Positions 1 through 5,736 of a stretch of DNA of 12,119 nucleotides are shown one piece after another. The notes under the pieces are model-generated. The model did not search any database. It saw only the letters and a list, made by a program, of their open reading frames with translations, and was not told where the DNA came from. Source of the DNA: UBA791 sp963602355 (GTDB taxonomy: Bacteria > Cyanobacteriota > Vampirovibrionia > Gastranaerophilales > Gastranaerophilaceae); contig CAVCIU010000049.1 in NCBI GenBank assembly GCA_963602355.1, positions 1 through 12,119 on the forward strand, in the 5' to 3' direction. The translations under genes were made by a program, and so were the position numbers. Each line of letters starts with the position of its first letter. Position 1 is the stretch's first letter.

Positions 1-48
1 TAATATCCTCGTTAAATTCAAAGAAAAGTGTAAAAAGTGTGTTAGTCT

Positions 49-78
49 GCCACCTGAAAAAAGGTGGCTTTTCCTTTT
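49..78 (+). terminator. Rho-independent terminator of an upstream gene
   Basis: A perfect 7-bp stem (GCCACCT at 49-55, AGGTGGC at 62-68) with a 6-base A-rich loop is followed by a T-rich tract (69-78). The T tract lies on the plus-strand side, so it ends transcription of a plus-strand gene whose body lies left of the window. On the minus strand the hairpin has no immediate U run, so it is a poorer terminator for the DUF512 operon that converges on it. Confidence 0.75.
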
Positions 79-97
79 CTTAGGGGGTAGTTTATAT

Positions 98-1363
98 TTA
101 ATAATTTTCTTTCAAAAAGTCAATTAATTCTTTTATTGAATAATTATCGTTTATGATAAATAATCTTTTACCAGTTGCTTTTTCAACATCTTCGACTGTA
201 TTTCCGTCCAAGAAGGTATGTGTAAATGCTTTTAGCATAATAGATGAAATTATTGCATAATCAGCTTCTTCGTCTTTTATTGTGTTAATCAAATCTTGAG
301 AAGTTATCAAGCCTGCAACTGTAATAGTATTTCCCCAATAAGTTGATTTTACTGGAGTAACCTTTGTTTCAAAGTTTTCTATTTTGTTTAAGACTTCTGA
401 TATTTCTTCAAAAGCTATTTTTGCAGCATAAGATGTGGCAAAGATTACCTTCAAAGGCTTTTTGATTTTTTTAGGCAATTTTAATTTATAGAAATTGTCT
501 AATAAATATCTCAATGAACCTACTCCGTCGTCTAATTGTGAAAAGTTTCCATAATATTTTGTGTCAGGAATAGGTTTATTAGCCAAAATAAAGAATTCAT
601 CTGAACAGCAAACTTTTTTATATTTTGAAGAAATTTCAATAGTTTTTTCTGCAACCTCTTTTGTTACAGGTTTAAGTTCTTTAGTTCTGTATTGAGTTAA
701 ACCCACAGGAACGATTGCGACTGAAAGAATTATATCTTTAAATTTTGACAAATCAGAAAGAGTTCTTTCCAATTCTGCGCCGTCATTGTATTCAGGACAA
801 AGAACGATTTGGCAATGGATAGGAATTTGACATTTTTTTAGCCATTTCAAGTCGTTCATAATATTTGCCGCATTTGGATTTCTTAGCATTTTAACTCTTA
901 ACTCTGGATTTGTTGTTTGAACTGAAACATACAAAGGTCCAAGCATAAGTTTTGAAATACGTTCTCTATCTTCGTCTTTAAGGTTTGTCATTGTGATATA
1001 AGTACCTTGAAGATATGAAAGGCGGTAATCGTCATCTTTTATGTATAGTGTTTCTCTCAAGCCTTTTGGCTGTTGGTCAACGAAACAAAAAATACATTTG
1101 TTCATGCAAGGTTTAATTCTGTCGAAAACAGCGCTTTCAAAAATAAGCCCTAAATCTTCGTCAAAATCTTTTTCTAGTTCAATTTCTTCGTATTCGCCAT
1201 TTTGTTTTTTTATTAAAATAGTTAATTCTTCGGCTTTTGTGTAAAAGTTGTAATCGATAGAATCTTTCAATTCTATTCCGTCAATGCTAATAAGCTCGTC
1301 GCCTTCAACGATTTCAAGCTCTTCAGCTATTGAATTTTCTTTTACACCACTAATTTTTGCCAT
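98..1363 (-). CDS. PDZ / radical SAM / DUF512 iron-sulfur protein
   Basis: This 421-residue protein has three parts. Residues 1-60 form a PDZ-like domain (GDELISIDG at 21-29). Next comes a radical-SAM-like segment with a C-x3-C-x2-C cluster motif (C86, C90, C93). The C-terminal half is DUF512, recognisable from SDEFF at 254-258 and YWGNTITVAGL at 342-352. Extra cysteines at 184, 189, 252 and 253 could bind a second cluster or substrate. The length fits the family, which is known from Cyanobacteria (described as a putative FeS oxidoreductase) and Clostridia. I know of no firmly established reaction. The ATG at 1363 is taken because the PDZ domain begins at once; a purine-rich GGAAAAAGAAA precedes it. 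The gene overlaps the end of the PadR gene by 14 bp, so the two are probably cotranscribed and translationally coupled. Confidence 0.88.
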   Translation of the reverse strand: MAKISGVKENSIAEELEIVEGDELISIDGIELKDSIDYNFYTKAEELTILIKKQNGEYEEIELEKDFDEDLGLIFESAVFDRIKPCMNKCIFCFVDQQPKGLRETLYIKDDDYRLSYLQGTYITMTNLKDEDRERISKLMLGPLYVSVQTTNPELRVKMLRNPNAANIMNDLKWLKKCQIPIHCQIVLCPEYNDGAELERTLSDLSKFKDIILSVAIVPVGLTQYRTKELKPVTKEVAEKTIEISSKYKKVCCSDEFFILANKPIPDTKYYGNFSQLDDGVGSLRYLLDNFYKLKLPKKIKKPLKVIFATSYAAKIAFEEISEVLNKIENFETKVTPVKSTYWGNTITVAGLITSQDLINTIKDEEADYAIISSIMLKAFTHTFLDGNTVEDVEKATGKRLFIINDNYSIKELIDFLKENY

Positions 1364-1871
1364 TTTCTTTTTCCAAACTTTCGATAAATTCTATAAAATT
1401 ATCATATTGTTTAATTGTATTATCTAAAACGACTTTACCATAGAACGTATTTGGAGTGTAGTCGTCGTTTAATATATTTTCTGCTTGGAACTTGTGTTCC
1501 ACAGCCATAGATTTTATGTCGAATAATAAGTCTGCGACTTCTTTTCTATCAAGAAATGATGCGCAAGAAATTTTTATATTTGCATTTGCAAAAAATTGTA
1601 CTGGGTTTTTAGAAATTGGCATAAGAATTTGTTTTTTTAATTCTTCTCTACCAGCTTGTGTGATTGTGTAGTACCCGTACTGTTTGCCACCTTCTGAAAG
1701 TGATTTTCTTGATTCAATAAAGCCTTTTTCTTCAAGGACTTTAAGTGCAGGTTTTATAGAGCCAAAACTCGGGTTCATATAGGCTCTAAAATAATCCTTG
1801 ATATATTTTGAAATTTTGTACATTGTAAGTTCTCTTTTTGTTAGAACAAACAATATTAATAGGTTTATCAT
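1350..1871 (-). CDS. PadR-family transcriptional regulator
   Basis: This is a 173-residue cytosolic DNA-binding protein. Residues 1-80 read as the PadR winged helix: an N-terminal helix with a YKISKYI segment (residues 18-24), the PSFGSIKPALKVLEEKGFIES recognition-helix region (34-54) and a wing ending YGYYTITQAGREEL (65-78). Residues 90-170 are helical and match the PadR C-terminal dimerisation region. PadR proteins are usually repressors that answer small molecules or stress; the ligand cannot be read here. It is the first gene of a minus-strand pair and diverges from uppS across 58 bp. PadR genes often regulate themselves and their neighbour, and a 12-bp near-palindrome lies in that gap. 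The ATG at 1871 has only a weak AAAGA in front, so the exact start is less certain than the family. Confidence 0.85.
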   Translation of the reverse strand: MINLLILFVLTKRELTMYKISKYIKDYFRAYMNPSFGSIKPALKVLEEKGFIESRKSLSEGGKQYGYYTITQAGREELKKQILMPISKNPVQFFANANIKISCASFLDRKEVADLLFDIKSMAVEHKFQAENILNDDYTPNTFYGKVVLDNTIKQYDNFIEFIESLEKENGKN

Positions 1872-1929
1872 TCTTTAAATTTATCACAAAATACTTTATA
1901 TGTGTACAAATTATGATTTTTAATATAAA
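1872..1929. promoter_or_regulatory. Divergent padR/uppS control region with a 12-bp dyad
   Basis: This is the only space for the promoters of both divergent units. At 1900-1911 the sequence ATGTGTACAAAT is palindromic except for one base pair, with TGTACA at the centre, and is a candidate operator for the adjacent PadR protein. A TATGAT hexamer at 1912-1917 matches the sigma70 -10 in five of six positions for uppS, but I see no good -35 before it. On the minus strand a TATAAA lies at 1900-1895. The promoter calls are weak; the dyad is seen directly. Confidence 0.4.
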
Positions 1930-2664
1930 ATGTTTGCTATGGAAATGATTGAAAAAGAAAAAATTAAAGAAATAGTAAAAGTAAACGAATTTAAACATTT
2001 GGCTGTAATTATGGACGGTAATAGACGTTGGGCAAAGGAGAGAAACTTGCCTTCGGCATTTGGTCATAAAAAAGGTGTTACAGCTTTAAAAAATACTGTT
2101 AGAAATTGCGATAAGTATGGTATTGAATACTTGACTGTGTATGCGTTTTCTACAGAAAACTGGAATAGAAAAAAAGAAGAAGTTGATTTTTTAATGGGTT
2201 TAATCAAATCAACTTTGGATAACGAAATCTCTGAATTATACGATGAAAATGTAGTGATTAGTTTTTTAGGTGATACTGTAAAATTAAGTCCAATGTTGAG
2301 AGAAACATTAAAAAATGCAGAAGAAAAAACTAAAAATAATACTGGTGTAAAATTAAACATTGCTTTGAATTATGGCGCACGTGATGAAATTGTACATGCG
2401 GTTAAAAATATTGTCAAAGCTGGTTATAAAGAAGACGAAATTACAGAAGAATTAATTTCAAAAGAACTTTATACAAAATCAATGCCTGACCCTGATTTAT
2501 TGGTGAGAACAGGTGGTGAGATGAGAATTTCAAACTATCTTTTATGGCAAATTGCGTATTCTGAATTTTACGTTACTGATAAATTCTGGCCAGAATTTGA
2601 TGAAGAAGAATTGATTAAGGCTATTTTAGAATTTAATAAAAGAAATAGAAGATTTGGAGTGTAG
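1930..2664 (+). CDS. uppS: Undecaprenyl diphosphate synthase (UPP synthase)
   Basis: This cis-prenyltransferase adds isopentenyl units to farnesyl diphosphate to make C55 undecaprenyl diphosphate, the lipid carrier for peptidoglycan and O-antigen sugars. At 244 residues it is normal in length for the family. Visible motifs are AVIMDGNRRWAK (residues 25-36, with catalytic Asp29), YAFSTENW (71-78) and RTGGEMRISNYLLWQ (193-207), then FWPEFD (219-224). Arg199, Ser201 and Glu197 lie in the last conserved block, which binds isopentenyl diphosphate and magnesium. The start is uncertain: ATGs at 1930, 1939 and 1945 are in frame, none has a good Shine-Dalgarno, and all lie well upstream of the first conserved motif. 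The next gene begins 1 bp after the TAG stop. No cdsA or dxr follows, unlike the common uppS cluster in other bacteria. Confidence 0.95.
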   Translation: MFAMEMIEKEKIKEIVKVNEFKHLAVIMDGNRRWAKERNLPSAFGHKKGVTALKNTVRNCDKYGIEYLTVYAFSTENWNRKKEEVDFLMGLIKSTLDNEISELYDENVVISFLGDTVKLSPMLRETLKNAEEKTKNNTGVKLNIALNYGARDEIVHAVKNIVKAGYKEDEITEELISKELYTKSMPDPDLLVRTGGEMRISNYLLWQIAYSEFYVTDKFWPEFDEEELIKAILEFNKRNRRFGV

Positions 2665-2665
2665 A

Positions 2666-3238
2666 ATGGAAATCGTTTTAGCAACAAACAATCCGCATAA
2701 ATTACAAGAGGTTCAAAAAATATGTGAAGGTTTAGACGTAACATTTATCTTGCCTCCGAAAGAGTTCAATCCAGAAGAAACCGGAAGTACATTTTTTGAA
2801 AACTCTTATATAAAAGCAAAAGCTGCAAACGATTTAACGCATAAAATGACTCTAGCAGATGATTCAGGTCTTTGTGTCGATGCACTAGATGGTGCACCTG
2901 GGTTGTATTCAAGCAGATTTGCCGGAACTCAACAAGAAAAGATTGATAAATTACTTGATTGCATGAAGGATAAAACTGATAGAAAAGCAAAATTCTGTTG
3001 TGCAATGACATTATTAAACGAAAACGGCGATATTATTTTTAAAGCATTAGGTGAATGCCACGGAGAAATTGTTAAAGAGCAAAAAGGTGTAAATGGTTTT
3101 GGATATGACCCAATATTTTTACCAAAAAATCACGATTTAACTATGGCTGAGCTTTCAGAAGATGAAAAAAACAAGATTTCACACAGGGGGAATGCTCTAA
3201 ACCAAGTGATTGATTTTTTAAGAAATATTGATAAATAG
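2666..3238 (+). CDS. rdgB: RdgB/HAM1 non-canonical purine NTP pyrophosphatase
   Basis: RdgB hydrolyses ITP, dITP and XTP to the monophosphate and pyrophosphate, keeping deaminated purines out of DNA and RNA. The 190-residue product carries the whole family signature: ATNNPHKLQEV at residues 6-16 (phosphate-binding, Lys12), LADDSGLCVDAL at 63-74 (metal-binding and catalytic Asp65/Asp66), GAPGLYSSRFAG at 76-87, GFGYDPIF at 144-151 and SHRGNAL at 172-178. I use the ATG at 2666, not the TTG at 2654 that would extend the frame by four residues: GGAG at 2656-2659 sits 6 bases before this ATG and the family normally begins within one to three residues of this motif. It follows uppS by 1 bp, so the two are cotranscribed. 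I see no clear terminator hairpin after it, so read-through into hydC is possible. Confidence 0.95.
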   Translation: MEIVLATNNPHKLQEVQKICEGLDVTFILPPKEFNPEETGSTFFENSYIKAKAANDLTHKMTLADDSGLCVDALDGAPGLYSSRFAGTQQEKIDKLLDCMKDKTDRKAKFCCAMTLLNENGDIIFKALGECHGEIVKEQKGVNGFGYDPIFLPKNHDLTMAELSEDEKNKISHRGNALNQVIDFLRNIDK

Positions 3239-3249
3239 TGTTTTTGCGC

Positions 3250-3278
3250 TTGCTTTTAAATCTTGTCTATACGATAAT
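3250..3278 (+). promoter_or_regulatory. Candidate sigma70 promoter of the hydCBA operon
   Basis: A TTGCTT hexamer (3250-3255) lies 17 bases before GATAAT (3273-3278). The -10 matches the consensus in five of six positions, the -35 only in TTG plus context. Transcription would start near 3285, giving a leader of about 78 bases that contains the palindrome and hairpin listed next. TTGTCT at 3263-3268 is an alternative -35 but has no well-spaced -10. Confidence 0.45.
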
Positions 3279-3289
3279 TGAAACATGCA
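3278..3289 (+). repeat. 12-base repeat, copy 1 (TTGAAACATGCA)
   Basis: The 12-mer TTGAAACATGCA occurs here, overlapping the last base of the proposed hydC -10, and again at 9049-9060 between gltA and lpxI, in the same orientation. Both copies are intergenic, next to the control regions of redox genes. It may be a shared regulator site or chance. Confidence 0.4.
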
Positions 3290-3296
3290 TATTTAT

Positions 3297-3314
3297 TCGT
3301 GATGTTTATCACAA
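3297..3314 (+). promoter_or_regulatory. Rex or CRP/FNR-like operator upstream of hydCBA
   Basis: The core GTGAT-GTTT-ATCAC (3299-3312) is a perfect 5-bp inverted repeat. Read over 18 bases (3297-3314) it is TCGTGA-N6-TCACAA, one mismatch in the half-sites from the TTGTGA-N6-TCACAA pattern bound by the NADH-sensing repressor Rex. It also fits CRP/FNR-family spacing (TGTGA-N6-TCACA). It lies about 12 bases after the proposed transcription start, a position where a repressor would block transcription. Rex is known to control fermentation and hydrogenase genes in several anaerobes, which makes it the favoured candidate; no rex gene is in the window. Confidence 0.5.
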
Positions 3315-3315
3315 C

Positions 3316-3338
3316 ATAGATTTTCTGCATAAATCTAT
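3316..3338 (+). promoter_or_regulatory. 8-bp hairpin in the hydC leader
   Basis: ATAGATTT (3316-3323) and AAATCTAT (3331-3338) form a perfect 8-bp inverted repeat around a 7-base loop. It ends nine bases before the Shine-Dalgarno AAAGGAG (3348-3354). As RNA it could shield the 5' end or tune translation; as DNA it could be a second operator. The stem is AT-rich and of modest stability, and no T run follows, so it is not a terminator. Confidence 0.4.
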
Positions 3339-3362
3339 TAGAAGTATAAAGGAGATTTAAGA

Positions 3363-3860
3363 ATGACAACTGATGGTCAAAAAAAAGTTGACATTGCTGT
3401 GTTAGATAAAATTATCGCTGACTGTGGTGGTGATAAATCTCATTTAATTGCAATGTTGCAAAAAGTACAGGAAGTTTATAGATATGTTCCAGAAGATGCA
3501 ATTATCTACATTGGTACAAAAATTGAGGGCTTATCACCTGCTACTGTATTTGGTGTTGCTACATTTTATGCTCAATTTTCATTGGATCCAAAAGGTAAAT
3601 ATGAAATTAGATGTTGCGACGGTACAGCTTGCCACGTAAGAGGTTCAATGCCTGTATTGAATGCTATTAAAGAAAAATTAGATTTAAAAGACGGCAAATT
3701 CACAACTCAAGACGGATTGTTTTCTCTTGAAACAGTTAGTTGCTTAGGTGCTTGTGGTTTGGCTCCAGTAGTTGTTGTAAATGGTAAAGTTTATCCTCAA
3801 ATGACAGCTGATGCTATTAAAGTAGTTATTGACACAATTCTTGAGGAGGAAAATAAATAA
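3363..3860 (+). CDS. hydC: [FeFe] hydrogenase subunit HydC (NuoE-like, 2Fe-2S)
   Basis: This is the small electron-transfer subunit of a trimeric, NAD-linked [FeFe] hydrogenase, homologous to NuoE of complex I. At 165 residues it has the expected length. The N-terminal helical region (residues 10-75, with VATFYAQFSL at 65-74) precedes a thioredoxin-fold [2Fe-2S] domain with the ligands C85, C90, C127 and C131 in CDGTACHVRG and CLGACGLAP. In such complexes it joins the HydB and HydA clusters. The start is firm: AAAGGAG lies 8 bases before the ATG, the best ribosome site in the window. It leads the hydC-hydB-hydA order known from bifurcating hydrogenases of Thermotoga and acetogens. Its stop overlaps the hydB start (TAATG), implying coupled translation. 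Confidence 0.95.
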   Translation: MTTDGQKKVDIAVLDKIIADCGGDKSHLIAMLQKVQEVYRYVPEDAIIYIGTKIEGLSPATVFGVATFYAQFSLDPKGKYEIRCCDGTACHVRGSMPVLNAIKEKLDLKDGKFTTQDGLFSLETVSCLGACGLAPVVVVNGKVYPQMTADAIKVVIDTILEEENK

Positions 3861-5713
3861 TGGAATTAAATATAGATATTAAAAAAGAGCAAGAAATTGC
3901 TCAAGAACACGTAAAAGAACAAGGTTATAGAGTTCTTGTTTGTGGTGGTACAGGTTGTGTCGCTAATGGTTCTGAAAAAGTTATGCAAAGATTTAGAGAC
4001 TTGGGCACTAATGTTTCAACTTTGTCTAATCATGATAAATTAACGGTTGTACCTACAGGTTGTCATGGTTTTTGTGAACAGGGTGTTTTGGTAATTTTAC
4101 CAGACCAACACACTGCTTATGTAAAAGTTAAGGTTGAAGATGTAGAAGAAATCTTTAATTCTCATATCGTAGGTGGAAAACCTGTTGAAAGACTTTTGTA
4201 TGTTGATCCTGCAACAAAACAATCTGTTCAAAAACCAGAAGAAATTAATTTTTATGCAAAACAAACTCGTACAGCTTTAAAAAATTGTGGTCATATTGAT
4301 GCAGAATCTATTGAAGAAGCAATTGCTGTTGGTGCTTATGAAGCATTGGCAAAAGTTTTAAAAGAAGATGACCAAGAAGCTGTTATTAAAGAAATTGAAG
4401 ACTCTGGTTTAAGAGGTAGAGGTGGCGGTGGCTTCCCAACTGGTAGAAAATGGAGAAGTGTTTACCAACATCGTGGCGGAAAATCTTACGTAATCTGTAA
4501 TGGTGATGAAGGTGATCCAGGTGCATTCATGGATAGATCTGTAATGGAAGGTGATCCTCACAAATTATTAGAAGGTATGGCTGTTGCAGCTTTTGCAATT
4601 GGTGCTGATGAAGGTTATATCTACGTTCGTGCAGAATATCCTCTTGCTATTAAACGTTTAAGAAAAGCTATCGCAGATGCTGAAGCAAAACATTACTTAG
4701 GTAAAAATATAATGGGAACAAACTTCTCATTTGAAATTCATATCAAAGAAGGTGCTGGCGCATTCGTTTGCGGTGAATCATCTGCTCTTATTGCTTCAAT
4801 TGAAGGCGAAAGAGGTATGCCAAGACCTAAAAATATTCACATGGCAGAATGTGGTTTATTCAAACGTCCAACACTTTTAAATAACGTTGAAACATTTGCA
4901 AATGTTCCATTGATTATTACTAATGGTGCTCAATGGTTCAGTGCAATGGGTACAGAAACTTCTAAAGGTACTAAAACATTTGCTTTAACTGGTGAAGTTA
5001 ATAACACTGGTCTTATAGAAGTTCCTATGGATACAACTTTAAGACAAATCGTATTTGATTTAGGTGGCGGTATTAGAAATGGTAAAAAATTCAAAGCTGT
5101 TCAAATCGGTGGACCTTCTGGTGGTTGTTTAACAGAAGAACATCTAGATATGGCAATGGATTATGACCAACTTACAAAAGTAGGCGCAATGGTTGGTTCA
5201 GGCGGTCTTGTTGTTATGAATGAAGACACTTGTATCGTAGAAGTTGCTCGTTTCTTTATGAGCTTTACTCAGCACGAATCTTGCGGTAAATGTACTCCTT
5301 GCCGTGAAGGTACTAAACAAATGTTGCACATCTTAGAAAAAATCGTTCATGGTGAAGGCACAATGGAAGATTTAGATACATTAGAAGAACTTGGAAAAGT
5401 TATTAAAGAAGGTTCTTTATGTGGTTTAGGTAAATCTGCTCCAAATCCTGTACTTTCAACATTGAAATACTTTAGAGATGAATATATTGCTCACATCAAA
5501 GACAAAAAATGTCCTGCTGGTGTTTGCAAAGCTCTTAAAACATATACAATCGATGCTGATAAATGTAAAGGTTGTACAAAATGTGCAAGAAACTGCCCTG
5601 TTGGAGCTATTGAAGGAAAAGTTAAAGAAGCTCACAAAATTGATCAAGCAAAATGTATCAAATGTGGTGCTTGCGCATCAAACTGCCCATTCAAGGCAAT
5701 TGTATTAAATTAG
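3860..5713 (+). CDS. hydB: [FeFe] hydrogenase subunit HydB (NuoF-like, FMN, NAD(H) site)
   Basis: HydB is the flavin subunit where NAD(H) reacts. The 617-residue chain holds, in order: a thioredoxin-like [2Fe-2S] domain (residues 23-110; C28, C33, C68, C72); the NuoF core with the FMN/NADH glycine loop GLRGRGGGGFPTG (183-195) and CNGDEGDPGAFMDR (213-226); an SLBB-like region; a [4Fe-4S] motif C475-x2-C478-x2-C481 with C521; and a C-terminal two-cluster ferredoxin (C569, C572, C575, C579 and C599, C602, C605, C609). NuoF itself lacks the two outer domains. Having both at the ends is what bifurcating HydB proteins show, so this enzyme may couple NADH and ferredoxin oxidation to H2; that remains inference. 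The ATG overlaps the hydC stop by one base and has GAGGAGG ten bases upstream. Confidence 0.95.
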   Translation: MELNIDIKKEQEIAQEHVKEQGYRVLVCGGTGCVANGSEKVMQRFRDLGTNVSTLSNHDKLTVVPTGCHGFCEQGVLVILPDQHTAYVKVKVEDVEEIFNSHIVGGKPVERLLYVDPATKQSVQKPEEINFYAKQTRTALKNCGHIDAESIEEAIAVGAYEALAKVLKEDDQEAVIKEIEDSGLRGRGGGGFPTGRKWRSVYQHRGGKSYVICNGDEGDPGAFMDRSVMEGDPHKLLEGMAVAAFAIGADEGYIYVRAEYPLAIKRLRKAIADAEAKHYLGKNIMGTNFSFEIHIKEGAGAFVCGESSALIASIEGERGMPRPKNIHMAECGLFKRPTLLNNVETFANVPLIITNGAQWFSAMGTETSKGTKTFALTGEVNNTGLIEVPMDTTLRQIVFDLGGGIRNGKKFKAVQIGGPSGGCLTEEHLDMAMDYDQLTKVGAMVGSGGLVVMNEDTCIVEVARFFMSFTQHESCGKCTPCREGTKQMLHILEKIVHGEGTMEDLDTLEELGKVIKEGSLCGLGKSAPNPVLSTLKYFRDEYIAHIKDKKCPAGVCKALKTYTIDADKCKGCTKCARNCPVGAIEGKVKEAHKIDQAKCIKCGACASNCPFKAIVLN

Positions 5714-5736
5714 TTAAAAGTATAAGGATAAAATCA

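Noticed and set aside
1041..1244. Small plus-strand open frame inside the DUF512 gene
   Set aside because: It is antisense to a well-supported conserved protein, has low-complexity Ser/Lys composition and no family resemblance.
1880..1889. TTTATCACAA upstream of padR, identical to part of the hydC palindrome
   Set aside because: Only one half-site is present, with nothing resembling the other half at the right spacing. A 10-mer this AT-rich is expected by chance.
2654..2665. TTG start that would extend rdgB into the uppS end
   Set aside because: The ATG at 2666 has GGAG six bases upstream and puts the ATNNPHK motif at the usual distance from the N-terminus.
5653..5736. A longer hydA frame beginning inside hydB
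   Set aside because: The added 28 residues are an out-of-frame reading of the hydB ferredoxin. The ATG at 5737 has a proper ribosome site and begins the [2Fe-2S] domain.
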